From Spirochaetia bacterium (GTDB taxonomy: Bacteria > Spirochaetota > Spirochaetia > Treponematales > Treponemataceae): a DNA stretch of 64,000 nucleotides. The notes below the pieces were generated by a model. The model was not told the origin of the DNA. It made no database searches and saw only the letters and a list, made by a program, of their open reading frames with translations. The stretch is from positions 51,955 through 115,954 of the forward strand of contig CAAGBC010000017.1 in the NCBI GenBank assembly GCA_900767955.1. Reading direction: 5' to 3'. Position 1 is the stretch's first letter. Each line of letters begins with the position of its first letter. The position numbers and the translations under genes were made by a program. Of the stretch, positions 9,005 to 17,526 are shown piece by piece.

Positions 9005-9063
9005 TTTTTAATTTTTTTCTGATTTTTTTGCCGAAAAATAATAATTTCTGCAATATATAAAGT

Positions 9064-10626
9064 ATGAACAACCTTATTATTGCAGATGATTTTAATTATG
9101 ATGATCCAGTTGAAGAGCTTACATTCAAAACATTTGGAATAAGAAATTTATTTCCAATTCAGCGATATGTTATTGCAAATATTCTTGATGCATTTCCCAA
9201 TGAAGAAGAAATAACAAATGAAAATATTGAAACAATAAAAAAACAAATTGTATTACTTCCCACTGGAGCAGGAAAATCTATATGCTTTCAGGTACCTGCG
9301 TTAATGCTTCCTCATCCCACACTGATAATTTATCCACTTTTGGCGCTTATGACTGACCAACAACGCCGAATGGAAGAAAATAATATAAAATGTGTAGTAC
9401 TCCGTGGTGGGCAAACTCAAACTGAACGCAAGGATATTATTCAAAAAATAAAAGCCGGTGCAAAAGTAATTATTGCAAATCCTGAAGTGTTAGAAAATCA
9501 AGAACTGCTAGCAGAATTAAAGCAATTCAACATAAGTCATCTTGCAATTGACGAAGCCCATTGTGTTTCCGAATGGGGAGATACTTTTAGGCCTTCCTAT
9601 TTAAAATTAGGGAATGTTATAAAAATATTAAAGCCTACTGTTGTCACTGCATTTACAGCAACAGCTTCCCCAGAAGTATTAAAAAGAATCACAGAAGTTT
9701 TATTTAATGGGCAAGCAAATGTAATTCAAAGTGACAGCGACAGGCCTAATATTCATTATTATGTAAAACGCACAGCAGCAAAAACACAAAGTTTAATCAG
9801 TTTAGCGAATTCCGAAGAAAAACCATTAATTATTTTTTGTGGAACAAGAAACAACACAGAAGATATTTCAGAAACACTTAACTTATGCTATGGAAAAGAT
9901 TTTTCAAGATTTTATCATGCAGGATTATCAAAAGAAGAAAAATCTAATATTGAATCTTGGTTTTTTAATAATAAAGAAGGCGTATTATGTGCAACTTGTG
10001 CTTATGGAATGGGAATCGATAAAAAAGATATAAAAACAGTTATTCATCTTGAACCACCTCTTACTGCAGAAGCATATATTCAAGAAGCAGGTCGTGGAGG
10101 TCGTGATGGTTCTGTTGCAAACGCAATTTTACTATGGAATAGCAAAGATGAACAAAAATTTAAAAAATATCCTGATAATTCAAGATATAAAGCGTTATAC
10201 AAATTTGCTACAACAACAAATTGCAGAAGACAAATTCTTTTAGACGCATTAGGAGGTGAACAAGCAGTATGTAGTGGATGTGATTTGTGTAATTCAAAAT
10301 TTAATCTTCAAAACAAAGGAATAAATGATAACTTACAAATTAAAGATTATGAAATTGCATTAAAAATAATTTCTAAAAATCAACGCTACCACACAAAAGA
10401 AACTTTTATTGAAGAAGCGCAAAAAAAATTAAATAATCTCTACAGAAAAGATTTAAAATTAAATATTTGGAATTCCACAGGAGTAAACGAAATCTTTGAA
10501 GAATTACTCCTGTCAAAAAAAATTAAATACGCAAACAAACTTTGGAACAAAAAACTAGAAACTGAAACCATTACTCTTCAATTTCGGAAGACTCTGAAGC
10601 ATCTTCTTCGGAAGTTTCTTTCTTAG
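9064..10626 (+). CDS. recQ: RecQ-family ATP-dependent DNA helicase
   Basis: 520 residues. The helicase core is complete: Walker A PTGAGKSICFQ, the DEAH box (IDEAHCVSEWGDTFRPSY), TAFTATAS, and the C-terminal lobe with CATCAYGMGIDKKDIK and QEAGRGGRDG. A RecQ-type zinc site follows (CRRQ...CSGCDLC). The protein lacks an HRDC domain and is shorter than typical RecQ (about 600), so it is a short RecQ. It unwinds DNA in recombination and fork repair. Its last 56 bases overlap a small convergent gene. A weak -10 (caatat or TATATA) lies right in front of the ATG. Confidence 0.88.
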   Translation: MNNLIIADDFNYDDPVEELTFKTFGIRNLFPIQRYVIANILDAFPNEEEITNENIETIKKQIVLLPTGAGKSICFQVPALMLPHPTLIIYPLLALMTDQQRRMEENNIKCVVLRGGQTQTERKDIIQKIKAGAKVIIANPEVLENQELLAELKQFNISHLAIDEAHCVSEWGDTFRPSYLKLGNVIKILKPTVVTAFTATASPEVLKRITEVLFNGQANVIQSDSDRPNIHYYVKRTAAKTQSLISLANSEEKPLIIFCGTRNNTEDISETLNLCYGKDFSRFYHAGLSKEEKSNIESWFFNNKEGVLCATCAYGMGIDKKDIKTVIHLEPPLTAEAYIQEAGRGGRDGSVANAILLWNSKDEQKFKKYPDNSRYKALYKFATTTNCRRQILLDALGGEQAVCSGCDLCNSKFNLQNKGINDNLQIKDYEIALKIISKNQRYHTKETFIEEAQKKLNNLYRKDLKLNIWNSTGVNEIFEELLLSKKIKYANKLWNKKLETETITLQFRKTLKHLLRKFLS

Positions 10627-10801
10627 CTGGTGCTGGTGATGGAGCAGAAGCTTTTTTCTTAGATGCTTTCTTTGGCTTTTTTGAATAATTGGCAACAAAA
10701 CAACAAAAATTCATAAATAAAATTACAACAATCGCAGTTCCAATTACAAATGGATTTAATAATATTTGTTTTATTAATGGAATAATTTCATTCATATTCA
10801 T
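10571..10801 (-). CDS. Small membrane protein with charged tail
   Basis: A 76-residue protein with one membrane helix (about 17-38, NPFVIGTAIVVILFMNFCCF) followed by a lysine-rich stretch (SKKPKKASKKKA), an Ala-Pro linker and an acidic end (EEDASESSEIEE). The composition fits a small single-pass membrane protein with a cytoplasmic low-complexity tail. I do not recognise a family. It overlaps the 3' end of recQ by 56 bases. The long hydrophobic and then charge-segregated pattern argues that it is real rather than an antisense shadow. Confidence 0.6.
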   Translation of the reverse strand: MNMNEIIPLIKQILLNPFVIGTAIVVILFMNFCCFVANYSKKPKKASKKKASAPSPAPAKKETSEEDASESSEIEE

Positions 10802-10836
10802 AATTTATTTATCGGCAAAATTATATAAAAATTCAC

Positions 10837-10865
10837 TTGCAACAGATTGTTTCTTTCAATATCAT
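10837..10865 (+). promoter_or_regulatory. Promoter of hisHF
   Basis: TTGCAA (10837-10842), 17 bases, TATCAT (10860-10865), then 6 bases to the hisH ATG at 10872. No Shine-Dalgarno sequence fits in between. Confidence 0.65.
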
Positions 10866-10871
10866 TTAAAT

Positions 10872-11495
10872 ATGTTAGGAATTGTTGATTATAACGCTGG
10901 TAACATAAAAAGCGTTCAAAGAGCTTTAGATTCAATAAAAGCGCAATATGTATTATCAAAAAATCCAAAAGATTTAGAAAATTGTGATAGAGTGATTTTT
11001 CCAGGTGTAGGAGACGCTGCATACGCAATGACTCAATTAAAACAAACTGGATTTGATATTTTTCTAAAAGATTGGGTTGCAAGCGGAAAAAAACTTGCAG
11101 GAATTTGTTTAGGTTCCCAAATTATTTTTGATTATTCAGAAGAAGGCAATGTAGAATGCCTAGGCTTATTAAAAGGAAAAATCCGTCATTTTTCACAACT
11201 TTGCAAAGAAGCAAATATTACAGAAGAATTAAAATTTCCACACATGGGTTGGAATAATATTTCTTTTGCAAACGGTGGTTCTTCACTTTTTGATGGCGTA
11301 AAAGAAAATACAGATTTTTATTTTGTTCATTCTTATGTAATTTGCCCAGAAGACCAATCAGTTGTAAAAGCATACGCTGATTACGGAATTAAAGTTCCTG
11401 CATGTATAGAAAAAGACAACATTACAGTATTTCAGTTTCATCCAGAAAAATCAGGAACAAACGGAATTCAGATTTTGCGTAATTTTTGCAAATAA
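10872..11495 (+). CDS. hisH: Imidazole glycerol phosphate synthase, glutaminase subunit HisH
   Basis: 207 residues from the ATG at 10872; an in-frame ATG at 10689 would add 61 unrelated residues running through the neighbouring gene's region. It has the class I glutamine amidotransferase triad: nucleophile Cys79 in GICLGSQ, and the His-Glu pair in FQFHPEKSG. The N-terminus GIVDYNAGNIKSV is standard for HisH. It supplies ammonia to HisF, 12 bases downstream. No other histidine genes lie nearby, although a PHP-type phosphatase that could be a histidinol-phosphatase is at 44566. Confidence 0.93.
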   Translation: MLGIVDYNAGNIKSVQRALDSIKAQYVLSKNPKDLENCDRVIFPGVGDAAYAMTQLKQTGFDIFLKDWVASGKKLAGICLGSQIIFDYSEEGNVECLGLLKGKIRHFSQLCKEANITEELKFPHMGWNNISFANGGSSLFDGVKENTDFYFVHSYVICPEDQSVVKAYADYGIKVPACIEKDNITVFQFHPEKSGTNGIQILRNFCK

Positions 11496-11507
11496 TAGGA
11501 AATTAAT

Positions 11508-12272
11508 ATGTTAAAAAAAAGAATAGTCGTATGTCTTGATGTAAAAGACGGAAGAACAACAAAAGGCGTTAAATTTCTAAACAATGTAGATATTGGTGAC
11601 CCAGTAGAAATGGCTGCAAAATATTATGAACAAGGCGTAGATGAACTTGTTTTTTACGATATTATGGCATCTGCAAACGGAAGAGGTCCTATTCTTGATT
11701 TAATTGCAAAAGTTGCAAGTCAAGTTTTTATTCCATTTTGTGTTGGTGGCGGAATCACAACTATTGATGATATTCGTTCAACAATTTTGGCTGGCGCTGA
11801 AAAAATCAGTTTAAATTCACAAGCAGTAAGAAATCCAGATTTGATAAAAGAAGGCGCTCGCATTTTTGGAAATCAGTGTATCGTTTTGGGAATGGATGCA
11901 GCTCGGGATGCAGAAATGCCAAGCGGTTATAGAATTTTTATCAACGGCGGAAGAGTAAAAACTGACTTAGATGCTGTGGAATGGGCAAAAAAAGCAGTAG
12001 ATTTAGGTGCTGGTGAAATTGTTCTTAATTCTATAGATGCAGACGGAACAAAAGAAGGATATGAAATTCCATTAACAAAAATGATTGCTGAATCTGTAAG
12101 CGTTCCAGTGATTGCTTCTGGTGGTGGCGGAAAACCTGAACACCTTGCAGAAGTTCTTACAACAGGAAAAGCTGATGCAGCATTAATTGCAACAATGGTT
12201 CATTCAGGGCAATATACTGTAAATTCAATAAAAGAATCTCTTAATGCTTCAGGTGTACCTGTAAGGTTGTAA
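11508..12272 (+). CDS. hisF: Imidazole glycerol phosphate synthase, cyclase subunit HisF
   Basis: A 254-residue TIM barrel. The two catalytic aspartates are at the exact family positions, Asp11 (CLDVKDG) and Asp130 (LGMDAARD), and the phosphate-binding glycines are in CVGGGI and ASGGGG. With HisH it makes imidazole glycerol phosphate and AICAR, linking histidine and purine synthesis. A GGAAA-type binding site precedes the ATG. One base separates it from the next gene. Confidence 0.95.
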   Translation: MLKKRIVVCLDVKDGRTTKGVKFLNNVDIGDPVEMAAKYYEQGVDELVFYDIMASANGRGPILDLIAKVASQVFIPFCVGGGITTIDDIRSTILAGAEKISLNSQAVRNPDLIKEGARIFGNQCIVLGMDAARDAEMPSGYRIFINGGRVKTDLDAVEWAKKAVDLGAGEIVLNSIDADGTKEGYEIPLTKMIAESVSVPVIASGGGGKPEHLAEVLTTGKADAALIATMVHSGQYTVNSIKESLNASGVPVRL

Positions 12273-12273
12273 A

Positions 12274-13185
12274 ATGCTTTTATGGCATAGTCCGCAAATA
12301 GACGATATTACAAAAATTTTCAATGCAGCAACTCAATTAAATTCAAAAGGAAATGATTGTTCCTATACAAATATAATTTTATACAAAGAAAAGTTGCATA
12401 CACAAATTGCTTTTTACAACGATTGCTTGTTCAGAAAAATAAGAGACTCACAAGGAAATGATTTTTATTTATTTCCATTAGGAAAAGCAGAAAATTTGCC
12501 AAGCGCAATCCAAGCAATTGTTCAAGACGCAAAAACAAATAACAATGAATTAAATTTTGCACTAGTATCTTCAAAACAAAAAATCTTACTAGAGGAATTA
12601 CTTCCAAAGCAATTTTGCTTTTTAGAAAATCGCAATGAATCTGATTATTTATATTTAGCTGATGATTTGGCTTTTTTAGCTGGTTCAAAATATCATAAAA
12701 AACGCAATCACATTGCTAAATTCAATAAAACTTATTCAAATGTCAAATTTGAAGAATTATCAGAAAATAACAAACAGTATTTTTTAGAAATTGCAGATAA
12801 ATGGTTTTTAGAAAATGATGGACCAAATGATAATGGCAAAATATACGAAAATAAAATTATTCACCAAGTTTTAGATTCTTCAAGTTTATTTAATTTACGC
12901 GGAGGAATACTGTTTATTGAAAATGTTCCTATTGCGATGACTTTGGCGTCTGCAATAAACAACACAACAGTTGATATTCATTTTGAAAAAGCAATTTCAG
13001 AATATGCAAAACACGGAGCTTACGCTGTAATAAATCAAGAATTTGCAAAAACTCTTGCAAAAGATTTTAAATATATCAACAGGGAAGAAGATTTAGGAAT
13101 TGAAGGATTAAGAAAAGCAAAATTATCTTACTACCCTGCAAAAATATTAGAAAAATGGACAGCAATTAAAACTGAAAAGAATTAA
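12274..13185 (+). CDS. DUF2156-type acyltransferase-like protein
   Basis: 303 residues in a GNAT-like arrangement. The pattern AGSKYHKKRNHIAKF (about 134-148) and the C-terminal NREEDLGIEGLRKAKLSYYP match the DUF2156 family, related to the lysyl-phosphatidylglycerol synthase C-terminal domain. The substrate is unknown. It starts one base after the hisF stop, so it is co-transcribed with hisHF, an unexplained association. Confidence 0.75.
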   Translation: MLLWHSPQIDDITKIFNAATQLNSKGNDCSYTNIILYKEKLHTQIAFYNDCLFRKIRDSQGNDFYLFPLGKAENLPSAIQAIVQDAKTNNNELNFALVSSKQKILLEELLPKQFCFLENRNESDYLYLADDLAFLAGSKYHKKRNHIAKFNKTYSNVKFEELSENNKQYFLEIADKWFLENDGPNDNGKIYENKIIHQVLDSSSLFNLRGGILFIENVPIAMTLASAINNTTVDIHFEKAISEYAKHGAYAVINQEFAKTLAKDFKYINREEDLGIEGLRKAKLSYYPAKILEKWTAIKTEKN

Positions 13186-13188
13186 CCT

Positions 13189-13593
13189 TTACGCAAAAGG
13201 AATATATCTTGCACGACTTGTGTCAGTTTCAAAAACATCAATAGCATATAAAAAAGCATCTTCTGTTTGATTTTTATATGAAATATTAATTCCTTCTTTT
13301 AATAATAACTGAATAATTTGTTCGTAAATATATTTTGCAATTCGTTCTGCACTTGGATTTTGTTCAAAATAATCAAAATCATTTAAATTTGTGTGATCAA
13401 GATTTTTGCAAACAAGTCTTAAGGCTGACTTTAATTTTGTAAAATCTAGTAACATGCCACCTTCGTTTAATTTATTTCCTCGTACATGAGCATAAACTTT
13501 GTAATTGTGGCCGTGAAGATTTTCACACTTTCCGTTGTAATCTTTTAAAAAATGTGCCGCAGCAAAATCGGCAGTAACTCTTACTTCAAACAT
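13189..13593 (-). CDS. queD: 6-carboxytetrahydropterin synthase QueD
   Basis: A 134-residue T-fold enzyme of queuosine precursor (preQ0) synthesis. The zinc-binding histidines are in AAAHFL and LHGHNY, and the catalytic cysteine is in KCENLHGH. It is the usual length. The start has no Shine-Dalgarno sequence, but TATATT (minus strand, 13605-13600) lies 6 bases in front of it. I looked for a preQ1 riboswitch upstream and saw none. No other queuosine genes are in the window. Confidence 0.9.
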   Translation of the reverse strand: MFEVRVTADFAAAHFLKDYNGKCENLHGHNYKVYAHVRGNKLNEGGMLLDFTKLKSALRLVCKNLDHTNLNDFDYFEQNPSAERIAKYIYEQIIQLLLKEGINISYKNQTEDAFLYAIDVFETDTSRARYIPFA

Positions 13594-13680
13594 AAATTAA
13601 ATATAACGGTATTTAAGATAATATAAAAGACTTTTAAAAAGCAAAACTCCATTTGTATACTCATTAAATTAAAAATTCAC

Positions 13681-13686
13681 TATAAT
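13681..13686 (+). promoter_or_regulatory. -10 box of the HAD phosphatase gene
   Basis: A perfect TATAAT ending 7 bases before the ATG at 13694. No convincing -35 box is found at 16-18 bases; TTGTAT at 13653 is 22 bases away. Confidence 0.55.
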
Positions 13687-13693
13687 CATATTT

Positions 13694-14356
13694 ATGAAAA
13701 ACACAATAATAATTTTTGATATGGACGGAACAATCCTAAACACACTTGAAGATTTAACAGATTCCTGTAATTACATCTTGCAAAAATACAATTATCCTTT
13801 GCGCACTATTGAAGAAATTCGTTCCTTTGTTGGAAATGGAATTCCTAAACTTATAGAAAGAGCTTTTGGCAACTGTGCAAATTGTGATTTATTAAAAACT
13901 GCCACAAAAGAATTTATTGATTATTACGAAGACCATTCTACAATAAAAACAAGTCCTTACGAAGGAATTATTGAACTAATAAAAAAACTAAAATCAGATG
14001 GATTTGTAATTGCTGTTAATACAAACAAAATTGAAACTGCAGCAATAGATTTATGTGATAAATATTTTCCTAATTTGTTTGATATTATTTCAGGAAGTAA
14101 AGAAGGTTTACCTCCAAAACCAGCGCCTGATGGAATTTTTGAAATATTAAAAAAAGCAAATATTTCACAAGATAATGCAATATTCATCGGAGATTCTGAT
14201 GTAGATTTGCAAACAGGCTTTAACGCAAATCTGGAAGTAATTGGAGTTTCTTGGGGATTCAAAGGATATGAATTCTTAAAACAGCAAGGCGCAAAATACA
14301 TTGCACAAACAACTTCCGAACTTTATGAACACATTGCAACAATCACAAATAAATAA
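13694..14356 (+). CDS. HAD-family phosphatase, phosphoglycolate phosphatase-like
   Basis: 220 residues with all HAD motifs: IIFDMDGTILNT (nucleophile and acid), VNTNK, the lysine in KPAPDG and FIGDSDVDLQTG. The helical cap between motifs and the length fit the Gph/PGP group, which removes phosphate from 2-phosphoglycolate or other small phosphoesters. The exact substrate cannot be read from the sequence. Confidence 0.85.
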   Translation: MKNTIIIFDMDGTILNTLEDLTDSCNYILQKYNYPLRTIEEIRSFVGNGIPKLIERAFGNCANCDLLKTATKEFIDYYEDHSTIKTSPYEGIIELIKKLKSDGFVIAVNTNKIETAAIDLCDKYFPNLFDIISGSKEGLPPKPAPDGIFEILKKANISQDNAIFIGDSDVDLQTGFNANLEVIGVSWGFKGYEFLKQQGAKYIAQTTSELYEHIATITNK

Positions 14357-14361
14357 AAAGT

Positions 14362-14446
14362 GGAATGCCTAATAAGTATAAACCATTGTGTCATCCTGAA
14401 CTTGATTCAGGATGACGATTCAGTATAAAAACTTGTTAGACATTCC
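14362..14446. repeat. Palindromic element with terminal inverted repeats
   Basis: Outer arms GGAATGCCTAATAAGT (14362-14377) and ACTTGTTAGACATTCC (14431-14446) pair over 16 bases with two G-T-type changes. In the centre GTCATCCTGAA (14390-14400) pairs perfectly with TTCAGGATGAC (14406-14416). It lies between two convergent genes and may also end transcription. Related copies are at 21884 and 35246. Confidence 0.75.
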
Positions 14447-14454
14447 TAGCTATT

Positions 14455-15891
14455 TTAAGAAGCTGTAATTTTCTTTTTGCGAATTGCAACAATAATAAGA
14501 GGAATTACAAAAAATCCCACAGTTCCTATTGCTACAATTGATATATAAGAAACGGGATTTCCTATTGGCAATTGTGCAGGAGGAACAAAGGAAAGTGCTA
14601 ACGCAAATAAGGCTGCTATAATTCCAACGCCAGCTAATAACTTTAATGCAGGCGCTTTGTAAGGTCGTTCCATATTTGGTTGTTTTTTTCGTAAAACAAT
14701 TGCAGCCATATACATCATCAAATACATAATAATGTAAACTGCAACAGTCAATGCAGAAAGTAAAAAGAACGCAACACTAACATCTTTCATTACAAAATAC
14801 AAACATGCCAAAACAGTAACAATTGCGCCCTGAATCAACATCATATTTTTAGGAGCGCCAGCTTGTGTTGTTTCTGCAAGTTTACTTGGTAAAAGTCCAT
14901 CTTTTGCTGTGTTTAACAAACCTTTACTTGGCCCAGAAATCCAAGACAAAACTCCTCCCAAAGAACCAAACGCAACACAAAATGCAAGAATGTACAAAAC
15001 CCATTTCATATTTACAGCATCCAACATTGTTGATAATGCTTGCATTAATCCTGATTCAAGTTGCAACTGTGAATTTGGAACTACAGCTGCAATTGCCAAA
15101 GAACCAAAAGTAAACAACGCAAACACAATTACGGAAGAAATAAAAATTGCTAATGGATATTGCTTTTTAGGGTTTTCCATTTCGGAAGCATGAACAGCCT
15201 GAACTTCAACACCAGCAAAAAGCAAAACAATTCCTGATAAATACGAAAGATTATTAATATTAGATAAATTCGGGAACCATCGTGGTGAAACATGACCATT
15301 TACAACAGTTGCAACAGCTGTTTCTGAAGCTGTAAGTTCTTCAAAACCTAATGGCTTTTTCATAGCGACCCACACAATTCCCAAAATTATAACAATTACT
15401 CCTGGCAAAACAGTTCCTATCAAAAATCCGTAGCTTGTAACTTTTGATAAAATTTTTGTTCCGCCAAAGGCTATAAATGTTGCAATCCAATAAAAAATAA
15501 TGATGAATAAACCTGTAAAATTACCATTACTTGCAAGTTCAGGTTTTCCAATTCCATAGGCAATAGCAGCGGCAGCAAAAGCTAAAACAGTTGGATACCA
15601 AACAACATTCTGAATCCACTGAAGCCATATTGCTGTAAATCCCCATTTTTTTCCAAAGGCAGCACCTACCCAACGATAAATACCACCTTCCTGTCCTGCA
15701 AAAGCGCTTCCTAATTCAGCAGAAACCAATGCAGCAGGAATTAAGAAAAAAATTGTAGCAAAAGCTATATAAAAGAACATTGTCATTTCTTCAGCGGCCA
15801 TCAAAGGAAGTCCACGCAAACTAATAATAGCTGCTGCAGTCATGAATGCCATTGCACCTGTTGTAATAAAACTTTTTTTACTCTTTTCCAT
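14455..15891 (-). CDS. gadC: Glutamate:GABA antiporter GadC
   Basis: A 478-residue APC-superfamily carrier with about 12 membrane segments. The start region (GAMAFMTAAAIISLRGLPLMAAE) and the segment GQEGGIYRWVGAAFGKKWGF are typical of GadC-type exchangers. It imports glutamate and exports GABA, so that decarboxylation by GadB consumes protons. It lies 17 bases behind gadB with its own AAGGTG binding site, forming a gadBC operon. Confidence 0.88.
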   Translation of the reverse strand: MEKSKKSFITTGAMAFMTAAAIISLRGLPLMAAEEMTMFFYIAFATIFFLIPAALVSAELGSAFAGQEGGIYRWVGAAFGKKWGFTAIWLQWIQNVVWYPTVLAFAAAAIAYGIGKPELASNGNFTGLFIIIFYWIATFIAFGGTKILSKVTSYGFLIGTVLPGVIVIILGIVWVAMKKPLGFEELTASETAVATVVNGHVSPRWFPNLSNINNLSYLSGIVLLFAGVEVQAVHASEMENPKKQYPLAIFISSVIVFALFTFGSLAIAAVVPNSQLQLESGLMQALSTMLDAVNMKWVLYILAFCVAFGSLGGVLSWISGPSKGLLNTAKDGLLPSKLAETTQAGAPKNMMLIQGAIVTVLACLYFVMKDVSVAFFLLSALTVAVYIIMYLMMYMAAIVLRKKQPNMERPYKAPALKLLAGVGIIAALFALALSFVPPAQLPIGNPVSYISIVAIGTVGFFVIPLIIVAIRKKKITAS

Positions 15892-15908
15892 ATTTTCACC
15901 TTTATTAA

Positions 15909-17330
15909 TTAACGCCCGTGATTAAAACTTCCTTTGGGATTTGTAATTTTTTTGCCGTGCTTCGTATGAGGATTTTCTAAAAGTTTTTGAATAGATCTTT
16001 CAATATCTTCTAGCAATAATTCCATCAAATCAAAAGTACAACCGTGGCGAATTAAAACACGCTGAACTACAGTTTTTTCACAATTTGCAGGCAAACTGTA
16101 TGCAGGCAAAAGCCAACCTCGTTCCCTTAGCACATCTGAAAGCTGATACAAATCAAAAGGAATTTTTTCTGAAGGTTCGCCATTGCAATTATCACAATGT
16201 TTTAATTTCCAAGTTACAGCTGGAATTCCAATTTTTGGATCACAATTGTAAACAATTTCAAAAAGCCCTAATTTTTCTATTCCTTTTGCAAAATATTTAC
16301 CAACCTCGTAGCAACCCTGCTGAACTTTGTAATAACCTTCCCTTCCCAAACGCAAAAGATTGTAGTATTGGCAAACAATTTGCCCACCAGGCCTTGAAAA
16401 GTTAATTGCGAATGTTGGCATATTTCCACCCAAATAATTAACATTAAATATTAAATCTTCAGGCAAATCTTTTTTGTCTTTCCAAACAACCCAACCACAA
16501 CCTAAAGGAGTTAATCCAAATTTATGGCCAGAAGTACTAATTGACTTTACACGAGGAATTCTAAAATCCCAAACTAAATCTGGGGCACAAAATGGAGCCA
16601 AAAATCCACCAGAAGCACCGTCAACATGAATGGGAATATCCCATCCCTTTTCTTTTTGAAGAACATCAAGTGCGTGAGCAATTTCTTTTACTGGTTCATA
16701 TTGACCTGTAAATGTTATTCCCAAAGTAACAACTACACCGATTGTATTTTCATCACATCGTTTTATTACTTCTTCAGGATTTGAAATATAGCGATTGCCT
16801 TCCATGGGAATTTCACGAAGTTCCACATCCCAATAGCGAGCAAATTTATGCCAACAAACCTGAACAGGTCCACAAACCAAATTTGGCTTTTCAAAGGATT
16901 TGCCTTTAGCCTTTTGACTAGCTTTCCATCTCCATTTCATTGCCATGCCGCCAAGCATACATGCTTCCGAAGAACCAGTTGTTGAAGTTCCTATTGCTTC
17001 ATTTGGATTTGCATTCCACATACCTGCAATGATATTTACACAGCGAGCTTCAATTTCGGCAGTCTGCGGATATTCATCTTTGTCAATCATATTTTTATCA
17101 ATACAATCGTCCATAAGCTGATGAATTTCTTCGTCAACAAAAGTCTGACAAAATGTTGCCAAATTCTGTCTGGAATTTCCATCGAGTAGCAATTCATCTT
17201 TTATTAGCTGACACATAGTTTTAGGGTCAGATTCTTTTTCTGGTAATTTAGATTTGCTAAGTGGTTTTGTAGCAGAAGTTTTATCAAAGATATCATCATT
17301 TGTTGATAATTTAGTAAAATGTAATGCCAT
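15909..17330 (-). CDS. gadB: Glutamate decarboxylase
   Basis: A PLP enzyme that converts glutamate to GABA and CO2. I start it at 17330 because GGGAG lies 5 bases before this ATG; in-frame starts at 17342 and 17369 would add 4 or 13 residues. The sequence follows GadB throughout: LDGNSRQNLATFCQTF, TGSSEACMLGGMAMKWRW, HVDGASGGFLAPF, and the PLP lysine in STSGHKFGLTPLG (about Lys270). It has 473 residues, the usual size. With GadC next to it, this is the glutamate acid-resistance system, acting in the cytoplasm. Confidence 0.95.
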   Translation of the reverse strand: MALHFTKLSTNDDIFDKTSATKPLSKSKLPEKESDPKTMCQLIKDELLLDGNSRQNLATFCQTFVDEEIHQLMDDCIDKNMIDKDEYPQTAEIEARCVNIIAGMWNANPNEAIGTSTTGSSEACMLGGMAMKWRWKASQKAKGKSFEKPNLVCGPVQVCWHKFARYWDVELREIPMEGNRYISNPEEVIKRCDENTIGVVVTLGITFTGQYEPVKEIAHALDVLQKEKGWDIPIHVDGASGGFLAPFCAPDLVWDFRIPRVKSISTSGHKFGLTPLGCGWVVWKDKKDLPEDLIFNVNYLGGNMPTFAINFSRPGGQIVCQYYNLLRLGREGYYKVQQGCYEVGKYFAKGIEKLGLFEIVYNCDPKIGIPAVTWKLKHCDNCNGEPSEKIPFDLYQLSDVLRERGWLLPAYSLPANCEKTVVQRVLIRHGCTFDLMELLLEDIERSIQKLLENPHTKHGKKITNPKGSFNHGR

Positions 17331-17526
17331 TTCTTCTCCCATTGTCTTGATTCTTTTATTATGAATCAATCACAACTTTTTTAATTTTTTTTAAATTTTA
17401 GAAAGTTCTGATTGGTACCGTATCAAAACTTATCTAACTCAAAACTAATTCTTTTTTATTTTGCAAGGCAAGTTTTTAATAAATGGACTATACACTTTTA
17501 ATTTTGTTTTTGATAAAATACCAATC

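Noticed and set aside
10689..10871. N-terminal extension of hisH from an ATG at 10689
   Set aside because: The 61 extra residues are antisense to the small membrane protein gene and resemble no domain. The HisH N-terminus starts exactly at 10872, behind a promoter.
13594..13693. preQ1 riboswitch in front of queD
   Set aside because: No preQ1-I or preQ1-II core could be found in the 100 bases upstream, and the promoter appears to sit right at the start codon.
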